Below are positions 24,511 to 35,718 of a DNA stretch of 64,000 bases, piece after piece. Source of the stretch: Aldehydirespirator sp965200005. GTDB taxonomy: Bacteria > Actinomycetota > Acidimicrobiia > Acidimicrobiales > Aldehydirespiratoraceae. The position numbers and the translations under genes are program-made. The first letter of the stretch is position 1. Every line of letters starts with the position of its first letter. The notes beneath the pieces are model-generated. The model worked only from the letters and a program-made list of their open reading frames with translations, was not told the origin of the DNA and did no database searches. The stretch spans positions 744,001-808,000 of the forward strand of contig OZ241331.1 of NCBI GenBank assembly GCA_965200005.1. Direction: 5' to 3'.

Positions 24511-25440
24511 GTGACTGCACTGCTGTCGCTGCGCGACCTTCATGTCACTTTCGCTACACCAACTGGTGAAGTGCGGGCAGTAAGGGGGGTTGATCTTGAG
24601 ATTGAAAGCGGGGAGATTCTTGGTGTTGTCGGAGAGTCAGGATGTGGCAAGTCCGCTACTTTCCGTGCGGCCCTTGGTTTGAGTCCGCCATCTGCGACCG
24701 TTACAGGAGAAGTAGCGCTATCTGGTCAACCCTGTGATCTGACTGGTGGTCTTCAACGACATGCGGCGATGATCTACCAGAATCCCGGTGCTGCACTCAA
24801 CCCGGTGTTCACAATCGGCCAGCAACTCGGCCTGGTTGCCCAAACTAAGGATGATTCGTCGCTCTCGGACTTGCTGGCACAAGTTGGATTGCCCAAACCA
24901 ACCGAAGCGCTGCGCGCATATCCGCATGAGTTCTCTGGCGGTATGCGACAGAGGGCTGTCATCGCTCTCGCAATTGCTCAACAACCGAAGTTGCTCATCG
25001 CGGACGAGCCAACTACGGCTCTTGATGTCACAACTCAAGCTCAGATCCTTGACTTGATCGAAGAACTTCGGGCGAAGCGAGAGATCACTGTTGCCTTCAT
25101 TAGCCACGATCTCGCGGTTATCCGGCGGCTCTGCGATCGGACTGCTGTGATGTACGCGGGTCAGGTTGTCGAGATTGGCACTACTACGCGGGTGCTGACA
25201 TCGCCGCGCCATCCCTACACACAAGCGTTGCTGCGATCGACTCCGACGCCGGCCACTCTGCGGCAGAAACTGACGACCATCGAGGGCTCGGTACCAGATG
25301 GACGCGCCGAGATTGTCGGTTGTTCGTTCGCTCCTCGCTGCAACTACACCACGAGCGCTTGTGAAGTGACGCCGCCGCTCATTTGTGCTGGGCAGTCCGA
25401 CCATCGTGTCGCCTGTGTGAATCTGAGCAGCACACGATGA
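24511..25440 (+). CDS. ABC transporter ATPase, DppD/OppD-like
   Basis: Walker A GESGCGKS is near residue 41, the signature FSGGMRQR near 140 and Walker B LLIADEP near 160. The C-terminal oligopeptide-transporter extension with CSFAPRCNYTTSACEV is near 270. It begins with GTG 18 bases after the permease stop and overlaps the next ATPase by ATGA (25437-25440). It energises uptake with its partner ATPase. Confidence 0.94.
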   Translation: MTALLSLRDLHVTFATPTGEVRAVRGVDLEIESGEILGVVGESGCGKSATFRAALGLSPPSATVTGEVALSGQPCDLTGGLQRHAAMIYQNPGAALNPVFTIGQQLGLVAQTKDDSSLSDLLAQVGLPKPTEALRAYPHEFSGGMRQRAVIALAIAQQPKLLIADEPTTALDVTTQAQILDLIEELRAKREITVAFISHDLAVIRRLCDRTAVMYAGQVVEIGTTTRVLTSPRHPYTQALLRSTPTPATLRQKLTTIEGSVPDGRAEIVGCSFAPRCNYTTSACEVTPPLICAGQSDHRVACVNLSSTR

Positions 25441-26264
25441 CCGACCTGGTTCGCATCGACGGACTCAACGTTGACTATCGACGTCGCAACGACACCCGGT
25501 CACCAGAAACAGAAGCCGGTGCTGCTAGTCGACTCAGGTTCCAACGTCGCAACCGGTGGATCCGGGTGATCGACAATTTGCACATGTCGATTGCACAAGG
25601 CGAGACACTCGGTCTCGTGGGCGAGTCGGGTAGCGGCAAATCGACGATAGCTCTAGCGGTGACAGGACTCGTTCGTGCAGCCTCCGGTTCAATCCACTAC
25701 CGCGATAGCGAGATCACCGGACTCAAGGGTCGGGAACGCAGGAGAGTCCAGCGAGAGATCCAGCTTGTGTTTCAGAACCCGCAACTCTCGCTAAGCCCTC
25801 GCCGTCGCGTGGGATGGCAACTACATGAACCTCTGCGTGTTCACACATCGCTTGACACAAAAGGTCGCCAAGAGCGCATCAATGAGGTGATTGGCGATCT
25901 GCGTCTCAGCTCGGCCCTCCTGCAACAGTTCCCTCACGAACTGAGTGGCGGCCAGGCTCAACGTGTCGCCTTAGCCCGAACCTTGGTTCTAGAACCGGCA
26001 CTTCTCTTGCTTGACGAACCGACCTCTTCGCTTGATGTGTCGGTTCAAGCAGGGGTGCTCAATCTGCTGCAACGACTAAAGAGAGACAAACAGTTGACCT
26101 ACCTGTTCATTACTCACGACCTTGGTGTCGCCCGACACGTCGCAGATCGGATCGCGGTCATGCAACGAGGTGAAATCGTCGAACTACAAGACACTGAGGA
26201 ACTGTTCAATGACCCACAACATGCCTACACTCGGCGCCTCTTGTCTTCGTCACTGACGGTTTGA
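25437..26264 (+). CDS. ABC transporter ATPase, DppF/OppF-like
   Basis: ATG 25437 lies in the ATGA overlap with the first ATPase; an upstream in-frame start at 25383 is inside that gene and not favoured. Walker A GESGSGKST is near residue 62, the signature LSGGQAQR near 170 and Walker B LLLLDEPTSSLD near 190. It lacks the Cys-rich C-terminal tail of OppF/DppF, ending just after YTRRLLSSSL. It forms the second half of the ATPase heterodimer. Confidence 0.93.
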   Translation: MTDLVRIDGLNVDYRRRNDTRSPETEAGAASRLRFQRRNRWIRVIDNLHMSIAQGETLGLVGESGSGKSTIALAVTGLVRAASGSIHYRDSEITGLKGRERRRVQREIQLVFQNPQLSLSPRRRVGWQLHEPLRVHTSLDTKGRQERINEVIGDLRLSSALLQQFPHELSGGQAQRVALARTLVLEPALLLLDEPTSSLDVSVQAGVLNLLQRLKRDKQLTYLFITHDLGVARHVADRIAVMQRGEIVELQDTEELFNDPQHAYTRRLLSSSLTV

Positions 26265-26270
26265 TCTGAC

Positions 26271-27395
26271 ATGAGTCTGGTAACAGAACAGGACTGTGAA
26301 GACTTTGTTGTCGGTTGCCTCTTCATGGGTACTGGTGGCGGCGGCGACCCGGCAGAAGGCCTTGACTTGTTGCGTGACGCTCTGCACGCAGGCCTGGAAC
26401 TCGGGTGGGTCTCTGCAGAATCAATTGAAGACGACACGTTAACGGTCACAACGTTTGGCAACGGGTCGATAGCACCCGAAGATCCCGCAGCTATATCCGC
26501 TCTTCGCAAGTCTCTGTACTTGGGTGAGCCGGCACGGTTTGAGGACACCATGCAGCAAGCCGTTATCGCACTTGGCAACTTTCTGGATGCGCCAGTGGGC
26601 TGCATCGTGGCGGCCGAGCTCGGTGCGTCGAACTGCCCTGCGCCCATTGTTACTGGTGCCCGCCTAGACATTCCCGTTGTTGACGGCGACTACTCGGGTC
26701 GTGCTGTTCCCGACGAGATGGGCAGTACTCCGTTCATCAACGGCATCATGAGCCATCCATTTGCTTCGGTTGACCTTTGGGGGAACGTGGCGATCGTTAC
26801 GGAGACCGCTAATCCGTACATGTTTGAGCGAGTCGCAAAGATGCTCGGGATAGCGGGAATCCACGGGAACGCTATTGCTGCAACACCTATCAGTGGGAAA
26901 CTGATGAAGCGCGTCATCGTGCCCGGGACACTTAGCAACTGTCTGCGTATCGGGCGGGCCATTCGCAACGCGACGGTCGTGGGCGAGGATCCGGTAGATG
27001 CGGCACTTGAAGTCGCTGGGGGTTGGAGGCTGTTTGAGGGAGTCGTGACAGCCAAGAGCTGGCAAGACCGAGACGGTTACATGTTGGGCACGCTTGACAT
27101 TGAGTGCGTCGCATCAAGCGGACTTGAGCTTCGCATCTGGTTCAAGAACGAGAATCACATCAGCTGGCTCAACGGCAAGCCATGGGTGTGCAGCCCCGAC
27201 CTGATAACGCTGGTCGATCCATCAAATGCTCATGGCTACACCTCAACAACCATCGAGGTCGGCGACCGCGTGAGTGCTGTCGGGATGCGAGGCCTAGATG
27301 TGTTTCGAAGCGTCGACGGCCTAAAGCGCGGTCTCGGACCGCCACACTTCGGCTTCGATGACATCGAATATGTACCGATCGAAGACCTGATGTGA
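26271..27395 (+). CDS. DUF917 / S-methyl thiohydantoin desulfurase-domain protein
   Basis: The N-terminal FMGTGGGGDPAEGLDLL near residue 19 is the signature of the DUF917 family (S-Me-THD domain). Members are found beside hydantoinase genes and peptide-type ABC transporters. ATG 26271 follows the ATPase stop by six bases, so it belongs to the transporter operon and probably acts on the imported solute or its product. A hydantoin-like or oxoproline-like substrate is a guess from family context only. Confidence 0.85.
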   Translation: MSLVTEQDCEDFVVGCLFMGTGGGGDPAEGLDLLRDALHAGLELGWVSAESIEDDTLTVTTFGNGSIAPEDPAAISALRKSLYLGEPARFEDTMQQAVIALGNFLDAPVGCIVAAELGASNCPAPIVTGARLDIPVVDGDYSGRAVPDEMGSTPFINGIMSHPFASVDLWGNVAIVTETANPYMFERVAKMLGIAGIHGNAIAATPISGKLMKRVIVPGTLSNCLRIGRAIRNATVVGEDPVDAALEVAGGWRLFEGVVTAKSWQDRDGYMLGTLDIECVASSGLELRIWFKNENHISWLNGKPWVCSPDLITLVDPSNAHGYTSTTIEVGDRVSAVGMRGLDVFRSVDGLKRGLGPPHFGFDDIEYVPIEDLM

Positions 27396-27430
27396 CGGTG
27401 CTTCGGAGCCGTTCGTCATAGCATCACCGA

Positions 27431-28822
27431 GTGGCAAGCGTTAGGAGCCACACGCAGAGCCAGCGTGGTCAGCCTGAGCACGATTCAGATGAGACGCAGG
27501 CAGATCAGCAAGAGTCGCGCAGTTCACGATCCTTTGGGATCGTAGTCGCTGTGGCAGTCGCCCTTGCGGTCACGCTGCGATTCTGGGTGATTCTGCACTA
27601 TTACCGGGATTTACCGCTTGGTTTCACTGACAACTACTGGTATCACTCCGCGGCGAACTTGCTTGCAGACGGGCACGGTTTCATCAACCCGTTCCTGTTT
27701 GACTCCGGTGTTGAAACGCCAAGTGCAGGGCATCCACCGCTGTATTCGATGTATCTGGCGGTGTGGTCACTGTTTGATGCCGACACAGCGCTCTGGCATC
27801 GACTGGCCTCTGGCATCGTTAGCTCGCTCGCGGTGATCCCGCTCGCTCTTGTCACTCGTCAACTCGCCAGCAAAGCTGCGGGACTGGCTGCCGCGTTTGG
27901 TGCTGCCGTCTATCCGCCGATGTGGCTCAATGACGGGTTGATCCTCTCCGAATCGCTGTATGTGACCATCGCCGCATTGATCCTGTATCTGGCCTACCGG
28001 TTCATACAACAACCAGGTTGGCAGCGACTTGTCCCGTTAGTTGTGGCCCTATCACTCGGCGCTCTTACTCGAAGCGAAGCCGTGTTGTTATTCGTCACCA
28101 TGCTCGTACCAATCGTGTTGATGAAGCGCGACGTTTCGTTGAAGATGCGAGTCGGGTTTCTCGGCTTAGCTACCGCAATCGCCGCTGTGATGCTTGCTCC
28201 CTGGGTGATCCGCAATCTTGTCACCTTTGAGCAACCAACATTCCTTGCGTCTGGTGCTGGCATCGTCTTGGAACTTGGTAACTGCGACGAGACCTACTCG
28301 GGCACTTACCTCGGGTACTGGACTTTCGACTGTGAACGCACAGACTGGTTTGAGGGTGATGAGTCCGAAGTAAGTGGCCACAAGGCTTCGGTGGCACGTG
28401 AATACATCTGGGATCATCTCGATGATCTACCCAAGGTAGCTGCGGCACGAATAGGGCGTGTGTTTGGTGTCTTCCGGCCGTTTCAGACGGGAGACTTTGA
28501 TGTGTTGTTTGAGCGGCGCACACACAGCCATGTGTTCGCAGCAATTTGGCTGCACTGGTTTGCTATGGCGTTAGCTATTGCTGGGACTGTGATGCTGTGG
28601 CGCCGCGGCGAGCCTGTGTTTCCCGCGATAGCGATGGTTTGCACAACGGCCTTTGTGGCGGCGGTGTCTCTTGGCATAACTCGCTACCGCATCGGTGCTG
28701 ATCCTGCGATACTGCTTCTTGCTTCGGTCGCAGCCGGCTTCGTTGTTGAGAGGATCCGTCAGCGATTTCGTGCTCGGGTGAAGTCCGCAGTGGCGCAAAC
28801 CGTTTCGCCGAAGAGCCCGTAG
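27431..28822 (+). CDS. GT-C (ArnT/PMT-like) membrane glycosyltransferase
   Basis: A hydrophilic, charged N-tail of about 38 residues precedes roughly ten membrane helices. The first extracytoplasmic loop carries the family pattern: DNYWYHSAANLLADGHGF near residue 65 with a conserved acidic residue, then AGHPPLYSMY near 98. NDGLILSESLY near 172 and LTRSEAVLL near 212 recur in the paralogue downstream and in the C-terminal half of the gene at 32219. It likely transfers sugars from a polyprenyl-phosphate donor outside the membrane. GTG start. Confidence 0.8.
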   Translation: MASVRSHTQSQRGQPEHDSDETQADQQESRSSRSFGIVVAVAVALAVTLRFWVILHYYRDLPLGFTDNYWYHSAANLLADGHGFINPFLFDSGVETPSAGHPPLYSMYLAVWSLFDADTALWHRLASGIVSSLAVIPLALVTRQLASKAAGLAAAFGAAVYPPMWLNDGLILSESLYVTIAALILYLAYRFIQQPGWQRLVPLVVALSLGALTRSEAVLLFVTMLVPIVLMKRDVSLKMRVGFLGLATAIAAVMLAPWVIRNLVTFEQPTFLASGAGIVLELGNCDETYSGTYLGYWTFDCERTDWFEGDESEVSGHKASVAREYIWDHLDDLPKVAAARIGRVFGVFRPFQTGDFDVLFERRTHSHVFAAIWLHWFAMALAIAGTVMLWRRGEPVFPAIAMVCTTAFVAAVSLGITRYRIGADPAILLLASVAAGFVVERIRQRFRARVKSAVAQTVSPKSP

Positions 28823-28824
28823 AT

Positions 28825-30236
28825 ATGGCAGGTCTAAGCGATGTGATTGATCGGAGTCGCATCCTGGGCGTTGTTAGAGATCGCTGGTGGCAGCTAACCG
28901 GTGTGATCGCAGGACTCGGACTTGCGCTAAGGCTGTACGTGGTTCTGATCGCTCGACCTGCATGTTCGCCAGATCCCGCTGAAGTTGGCTGTTTCCGTAT
29001 TAACGGTGATGTTCTCTATCACTTCACTCAGGGAGAACTCATCGGTGACGGTCACTTCTTCAAGAACGGAATCGAACATCTTGCGTCTGGCAAACTCGTC
29101 GAATCTGCTGGTGACCCACCCTTCTTTGCGCTCATGCTGGGATTGTGGTCGGCACTGGGCTTTGACACGGTCAACTGGCAGCGGTTCCTAATCAGCTTCG
29201 TCGGCACATCGACTGTCGTATTGGTTGCGATTCTTGCTCGACGACTTGCTGGTGATCTTGCAGGGTGGATAGCGGCTGGACTAGCAGCGGTTCATCCACT
29301 GTTGTGGATCAACGATGCCATGTTGATGTCCGAGTCGCTGTATCAACCAGCAGTGGTGATTGTGATGATCGCCGCGGTCATCTACTGCGAAGCACCTAGC
29401 CGGAAACGAGCCGCCATCGTTGGTGTCACAATCGGGCTTGCCGCGTTGGTGCGAGCCGAAGCAGCCCTACTCGGCATCGTGTTGCTAGTGCCCTTGTGTC
29501 TTTTCGGCCGGATTGTGATGACTCGACGACTCTGGCACCTGATCTTTTCCGGTGTGGCAGCGTTGCTGGTGGTTTCACCCTGGGTGATCTACAACAACTT
29601 ACGGTTTGAGGCTCCGGTGACCTTGACGGCGGGATCGGGAAGTGTGTTGATGGCAGGTAGCTGTGAGACCGCTTGGAGCGGGCCACGGATGGGATCGTGG
29701 TGGGATTGTTTCAGCGAGCGCGGACTCTGGGACGAATACGAAGAAGAGTTCCCAGGTGTAATGGACACACCTCCTAGCGAGCGAACTATCTATGACGAAT
29801 CACTCATTGACTCGTTCAACCGCCGTCACGCCTTCTCTTACATGGCCGACAATCTCGACAGATTGCCGGTTGTGATGCTTGCGCGTGCAGGTAGGGCACT
29901 TGACTTCTTTCGGGTACAAGACTCTCTAGATAACAACACAGGTCTTGAAGGACGTTTCAAACGCCCATCACAAGTAGGTCTGGCTCTGTACTACTTGCTC
30001 ATCGTGCCATTGCTGATTGGCATATACCGGATGCGCAAGGTGGGTTTGCGATTGACACCTCTACTTGCCTGGTGGCCGTTGGTGATTGCCACCGCAGCGC
30101 TCACATTTGCTCTGACCCGTTACCGGGTACCTGTTGACCTTGCCATGATCGTGCTGGCCGGTGTTGCAGCCGGTGTGCCGCGTGTGCTCGATAAGCATTC
30201 AGGTGCCCAATCCGTCACTCAACGGATCGCTGACCC

Positions 30237-30240
<4 letters not shown>
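28825..30240 (+). CDS. GT-C (ArnT/PMT-like) membrane glycosyltransferase, paralogue
   Basis: This protein has the same architecture as its upstream neighbour: NDAMLMSESLYQPA near residue 163, LVRAEAALL near 208 and multiple membrane helices. The first loop has an extra Cys-containing insert (ARPACSPDPAEVGC near 39-52). The start lies two bases after the previous stop, and the stop overlaps the following gene by four bases (30237-30240), so the three genes form one operon. The tandem pair probably arose by duplication, with different acceptors. Confidence 0.8.
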
Positions 30241-31849
<1,609 letters not shown>

Positions 31850-31853
<4 letters not shown>

Positions 31854-32209
31854 TGCTCCTCTAACACACCTGCTGATTCGAGCCGGGTGCGCATCAGAGC
31901 CACATCTTCGGCAAGAGTCTGAAGTCTCTGCTCGTTTCGTGACAGCTCAAATGACAGATGAACGGTCGTTGCAAACAGGAACGCGGTCGACGCAAACAGA
32001 ATCGTCGCTGGTTCGTACTCGATTCCGACTAGGTCAGAGATCGGCACCAACAGATCAGGTACAGCGGCAAGAGGAAGCAAGGCGACAGCCACTATCGACC
32101 ACAGCAAGGCGTACTTGGCTTTGAGTACTCGCTTGGAGACGAGCCGGTAGATGAACAACACCGTCACAACGATGACGACGGCAACCAAGACATGGGCGCG
32201 AGGCGACAT
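31850..32209 (-). CDS. DUF2304 membrane protein
   Basis: This 119-residue protein has three membrane helices and a charged C-terminal helix. It contains LKAKYALLWSIVAVALLPLA near residue 29, the DUF2304 family pattern. Such proteins are often encoded beside glycosyltransferases and may be accessory subunits. It lies nine bases downstream of the acyltransferase-glycosyltransferase gene on the same strand and overlaps the convergent deacetylase-methyltransferase gene by four bases. Confidence 0.8.
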
Positions 32210-32218
32210 GAGCCAAAG

Positions 32219-34957
32219 CTAATGGGCTGCCGTCAAGGGGTCAGGTGATCCGTCACTTGATCTCTTGCTCACTTGATCACCTGGCGTGGCGGTAGCACGT
32301 ACCTCGCTACTCCACGAGCTAAACGCAAGTGCGGCAAGCACCACTATCGCTATCTCGGCGGTGGCCCGAAGCCTCACAAGGCCATAAAAGGCTGCCGCAA
32401 CCAGAGTTACCTGAACGAACGGCACCCCCATGATCCACGCTTCGGTGCGCTGACCTGCGCGCCATAGCCGCCACCACCCCCACGCAGCCGCTGGCACGAG
32501 CACCACATAACCGGCGAGCGCTAGGAGGGATGCCCAGCGTTCCCGGCCTTCACCTTGGTTTAGTTCGACCATTTGCAGCGGTCGGTAAATGCTCCAAACC
32601 CGACCTATCCGGGCCGCCACGACAGCCGGCAATTGTTCGGGGTGGTTGCGGGCATAGTTGAGCGCACTCTCGAGATAACGCTCCGACGCCTCGCTCTGGT
32701 CGAGCCCGTTTACGTCAACGGTCTCCTCTACGTGTTCCAGTGTCCAGAAGCCAAGAGCTCCACCCGCATAGGTCTGAGGATTGTTCGCACCCGCAAGCGT
32801 TAGCCCGATGTTTGTGGACATGAACACGGGCTCGTTGAACCGCACCAAGTTGGCAGAAACCCACGGTGCAATGAGTACAACCACAGCGGCGAAAGCGGCT
32901 GCCGACCTGTACAACCGGGTACGCCACGACCCCGATGCGATCCAAACAACCGGCAGGACGAGCAAGGGCACGAGCATCAAGGCTTCTGATCGCGCAAGAG
33001 CCGCTACACCCACGCATCCTCCGAGCAACACCGCGCCAGCCATGTTCGGGGTGCGGTGAAATCTCAGTGCTGCAAGAAGGGCTGCTGCGGTAGCCGCAAC
33101 GACCAGCGTCTCGGACATGACGAGGCCATCATTTACCCAGAACCCCGCGTAGAGGGCAGCCAGTAGAGCAGCACCCATCCCCACACGAACGCCGCCCACG
33201 GCACGACCCAGCAGTCCCACAACCACTACCGAGACCACGCCTACGACAGCCATCGTCAGACGTTGAGCAACTACGTGCGTGCCCGGCTCGCCTGGCAAGA
33301 ATCCGGCAATTGCAGAAACTAAAGCAGTGAGTGGTGGATGATCTGCTGCTTGTGGTGCTGCAGCGAGAGCTTCTGAGCCTCGAAACGTCATTCCGAATTC
33401 GCTGAAATCGGCTGTCATTGACGGGTCGTGCCAGGGAACAACGAAGCCACGCCCATCAGCTAATGCATCACCTGCGAGTGCGTAATAGAACTGATCCCCG
33501 GGAAACACCGAATCGGGTTCAAGTATCGATTCTGTGCGCTTAGCGAAGAACACATAACCGATACGCACTACGGCAGCGAGCACACCAATGACGCCCAATC
33601 GCAGCCGGAAGGATGCTTTAGTCCAACTTCGCGCTACTGCTGACACGGCCGTCTCTAGCGCCGTGAGATTTTGGGGGTGTCGACGAACATGACGTGACAA
33701 CGTCAATGCGGGGCGTTCCACAAACCAGTAACTCGCCGTCGACACAACCAACGTGGGGACTCCCGCAATCACAGCAAGCGTGACCAATCGACTGTCAAGC
33801 GGTTCTACAAGTCCGCTCCAACCAAATGCTGTGTCGAACCACTCGGCGCGCACCGTCACATTCCAGATACGCTCCACTACACGCTCAAACGGCCGCCACA
33901 AGTGAACGATGAACACCATGTGCCACAGATATACCGAATACGAGATTCGGCCCAGTGCAACCATCAATGTCCCGGAAGTAACCCGCCGAACCAGTCCCCG
34001 CCGCTCACCCGAATCTCCAAAGACCAGCGGAAACAACAACGTCAAGGCGATAACGCCGTAACAGAAGTGGCGAACCATCTCACGAGGCCAACCCGCGGAC
34101 TCCATGCCACGCGCCAGACCCCCCCCCTGCGACAAGACAACAAACACCACAGCAGCCAAGAGCCACCACATACCCGCGGGTCGGCCCAGTCGTTCAAGCC
34201 GATCCCTTAGCGGTGTGTCAGATCGCAATCCCACATAAGCAACAGCGAGAGTCATCCCAATCGCGAAGTAGTCGATCAATGCAGGAAGCCAGAGCAGTGC
34301 TGCCGGTGTCCAGTCGTTGGCAAGACCGTAAAGCCACAACCTAAAGAACACACTCGTCAAATACAGACCCACCATGCACCACATCAGTGCAGCAACGCGC
34401 TGGCTACGACTGCCGAGCGTGCCAATCAAGGGACGTGCCAAGCGAGCGCCGATCGGCAGCATCACATAGAAGGAGATCTCGGTTGCGAGACTCCAGGCTT
34501 GAGGCATCGGGCCTCTCACCCACTCCGGATGATGTATCTGCACCAGCGTTGCTGTGGTGATCGCCATTGCGGTGCTCTTGAAGTGCTCGGAGGTGAGCCA
34601 CACAATCAACCCAAGTGCAACCCAAAAGGCCGGATAGATCCGCAGCGCACGACGCCACAAGTGTTCAATCGCAGGCCGCAGCGGTGTGGTGTCAATGATC
34701 GACGCTGCCATGGGTCTGAACATCAAGAATCCCGACAGCGCAAAGAAAATCGGCACGCCAATGTCGAGTCGAGCCAGTAGCCCACCGGCCCAGGATGTGA
34801 ATGTTGCTTTCGACCAGAAGCCGACGTGATGAACGAAGACAGCACCTGCGGCTAATGCCCGCAGGCCATCAAGACTGTCGAAATGGCGCGCTAAGTGAAG
34901 ACTGGATCTCGTTTGAGGTGTAGTTGGCGTGGTCAGCGAGCAAAGGTCGCAAGCCAC
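32219..34957 (-). CDS. Acyltransferase-3 (OafA-like) fused to a GT-C glycosyltransferase
   Basis: Residues 25-420 are an acyltransferase-3 membrane domain: SLDGLRALAAGAVFVHH near 28 with the conserved His, then PIFFALSGFLMFRP near 70. From about residue 450 a second multi-helix domain begins that is homologous to the GT-C proteins at 27431 and 28825 (ALADGRGFV, ADHPPLTALV, NDGLVMSETL, LARSEALMLV). At 912 residues it is about the sum of the two families. It could couple glycosyl transfer to O-acylation of a surface glycan. A G8 run (minus strand, 34120-34127) lies in the acyltransferase domain, in frame. The start overlaps the upstream gene by 25 bases. Confidence 0.85.
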   Translation of the reverse strand: MACDLCSLTTPTTPQTRSSLHLARHFDSLDGLRALAAGAVFVHHVGFWSKATFTSWAGGLLARLDIGVPIFFALSGFLMFRPMAASIIDTTPLRPAIEHLWRRALRIYPAFWVALGLIVWLTSEHFKSTAMAITTATLVQIHHPEWVRGPMPQAWSLATEISFYVMLPIGARLARPLIGTLGSRSQRVAALMWCMVGLYLTSVFFRLWLYGLANDWTPAALLWLPALIDYFAIGMTLAVAYVGLRSDTPLRDRLERLGRPAGMWWLLAAVVFVVLSQGGGLARGMESAGWPREMVRHFCYGVIALTLLFPLVFGDSGERRGLVRRVTSGTLMVALGRISYSVYLWHMVFIVHLWRPFERVVERIWNVTVRAEWFDTAFGWSGLVEPLDSRLVTLAVIAGVPTLVVSTASYWFVERPALTLSRHVRRHPQNLTALETAVSAVARSWTKASFRLRLGVIGVLAAVVRIGYVFFAKRTESILEPDSVFPGDQFYYALAGDALADGRGFVVPWHDPSMTADFSEFGMTFRGSEALAAAPQAADHPPLTALVSAIAGFLPGEPGTHVVAQRLTMAVVGVVSVVVVGLLGRAVGGVRVGMGAALLAALYAGFWVNDGLVMSETLVVAATAAALLAALRFHRTPNMAGAVLLGGCVGVAALARSEALMLVPLLVLPVVWIASGSWRTRLYRSAAAFAAVVVLIAPWVSANLVRFNEPVFMSTNIGLTLAGANNPQTYAGGALGFWTLEHVEETVDVNGLDQSEASERYLESALNYARNHPEQLPAVVAARIGRVWSIYRPLQMVELNQGEGRERWASLLALAGYVVLVPAAAWGWWRLWRAGQRTEAWIMGVPFVQVTLVAAAFYGLVRLRATAEIAIVVLAALAFSSWSSEVRATATPGDQVSKRSSDGSPDPLTAAH

Positions 34958-35679
34958 TGCTCACGACTCTTCGGTTGAAACACGATGTTTCGTTCGCGAG
35001 TAATCCCCATGGTTGCCGATGATGCAACCGAGTAGCGGTGGCCGGGATAAAGCACGGCGTCGTCTGGAACATGAGCGAGTTTCGTTGTGAGACTCTCATA
35101 CATCTGTGCCGGATCGGATCCCGGAAGATCCATCCTGCCGCAACCATCCAGAAACAGCGTGTCACCCGCAACTAGACGCCCATCAACCAGGAAACACTGG
35201 CTACCGGGAGTGTGACCTGGGGTGTGGATCAAAGTGATGTCAATGTCACCGACCGTCACAACGTCACCCGAGCGATGACTCACAAGGTGATCCGCTCCGA
35301 CACCAGTGACCGTCTGCACATATTGGGCCTCGTCGGCCTGTACATGGATCGGCACCGACACTCGCTCGAGCAGCCGGCTAATACCAGTGATGTTGAAGCC
35401 CATCATGTCACCACCCACATGATCTGGGTGATAGTGAGTCGCAAGCACCCCAACACAAGTCATGTCATCTGCTGCCAACACATCAAGTAAGTCATCTGTG
35501 TTATAGGCCGGGTCAACTAACACCGCTTGTGATGTGCTGCGGTCACCGATGGCGTAAACGAAGTTCACCATTTGAGCCGCGAGCCTGTCACCGGTAGCGA
35601 AGTCACGACCGGATAGCAGTTGACGGAAGTAGATGTGACTCTGCACGGCGGGCACCCTAATAGCTGACCTGCGCCGCAC
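34933..35679 (-). CDS. Metallo-beta-lactamase-fold hydrolase (glyoxalase II / persulfide dioxygenase-like)
   Basis: The metal-binding motif THYHPDHVGGD is near residue 81, followed by TPGHTPGSQCF near 154, AGDTLF near 171 and PGHRYS near 213. These are the ligands of a dinuclear or mononuclear metal centre. The family includes hydroxyacylglutathione hydrolases and persulfide dioxygenases; actinobacterial versions may use other thiols. The gene is divergent from pheA with a 24-bp gap and overlaps the acyltransferase fusion downstream. Confidence 0.85.
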   Translation of the reverse strand: MRRRSAIRVPAVQSHIYFRQLLSGRDFATGDRLAAQMVNFVYAIGDRSTSQAVLVDPAYNTDDLLDVLAADDMTCVGVLATHYHPDHVGGDMMGFNITGISRLLERVSVPIHVQADEAQYVQTVTGVGADHLVSHRSGDVVTVGDIDITLIHTPGHTPGSQCFLVDGRLVAGDTLFLDGCGRMDLPGSDPAQMYESLTTKLAHVPDDAVLYPGHRYSVASSATMGITRERNIVFQPKSREQWLATFAR

Positions 35680-35718
35680 GCCTCGCTTCTAGGCTTTGCG
35701 GTCGTGCCGGATCATCTG

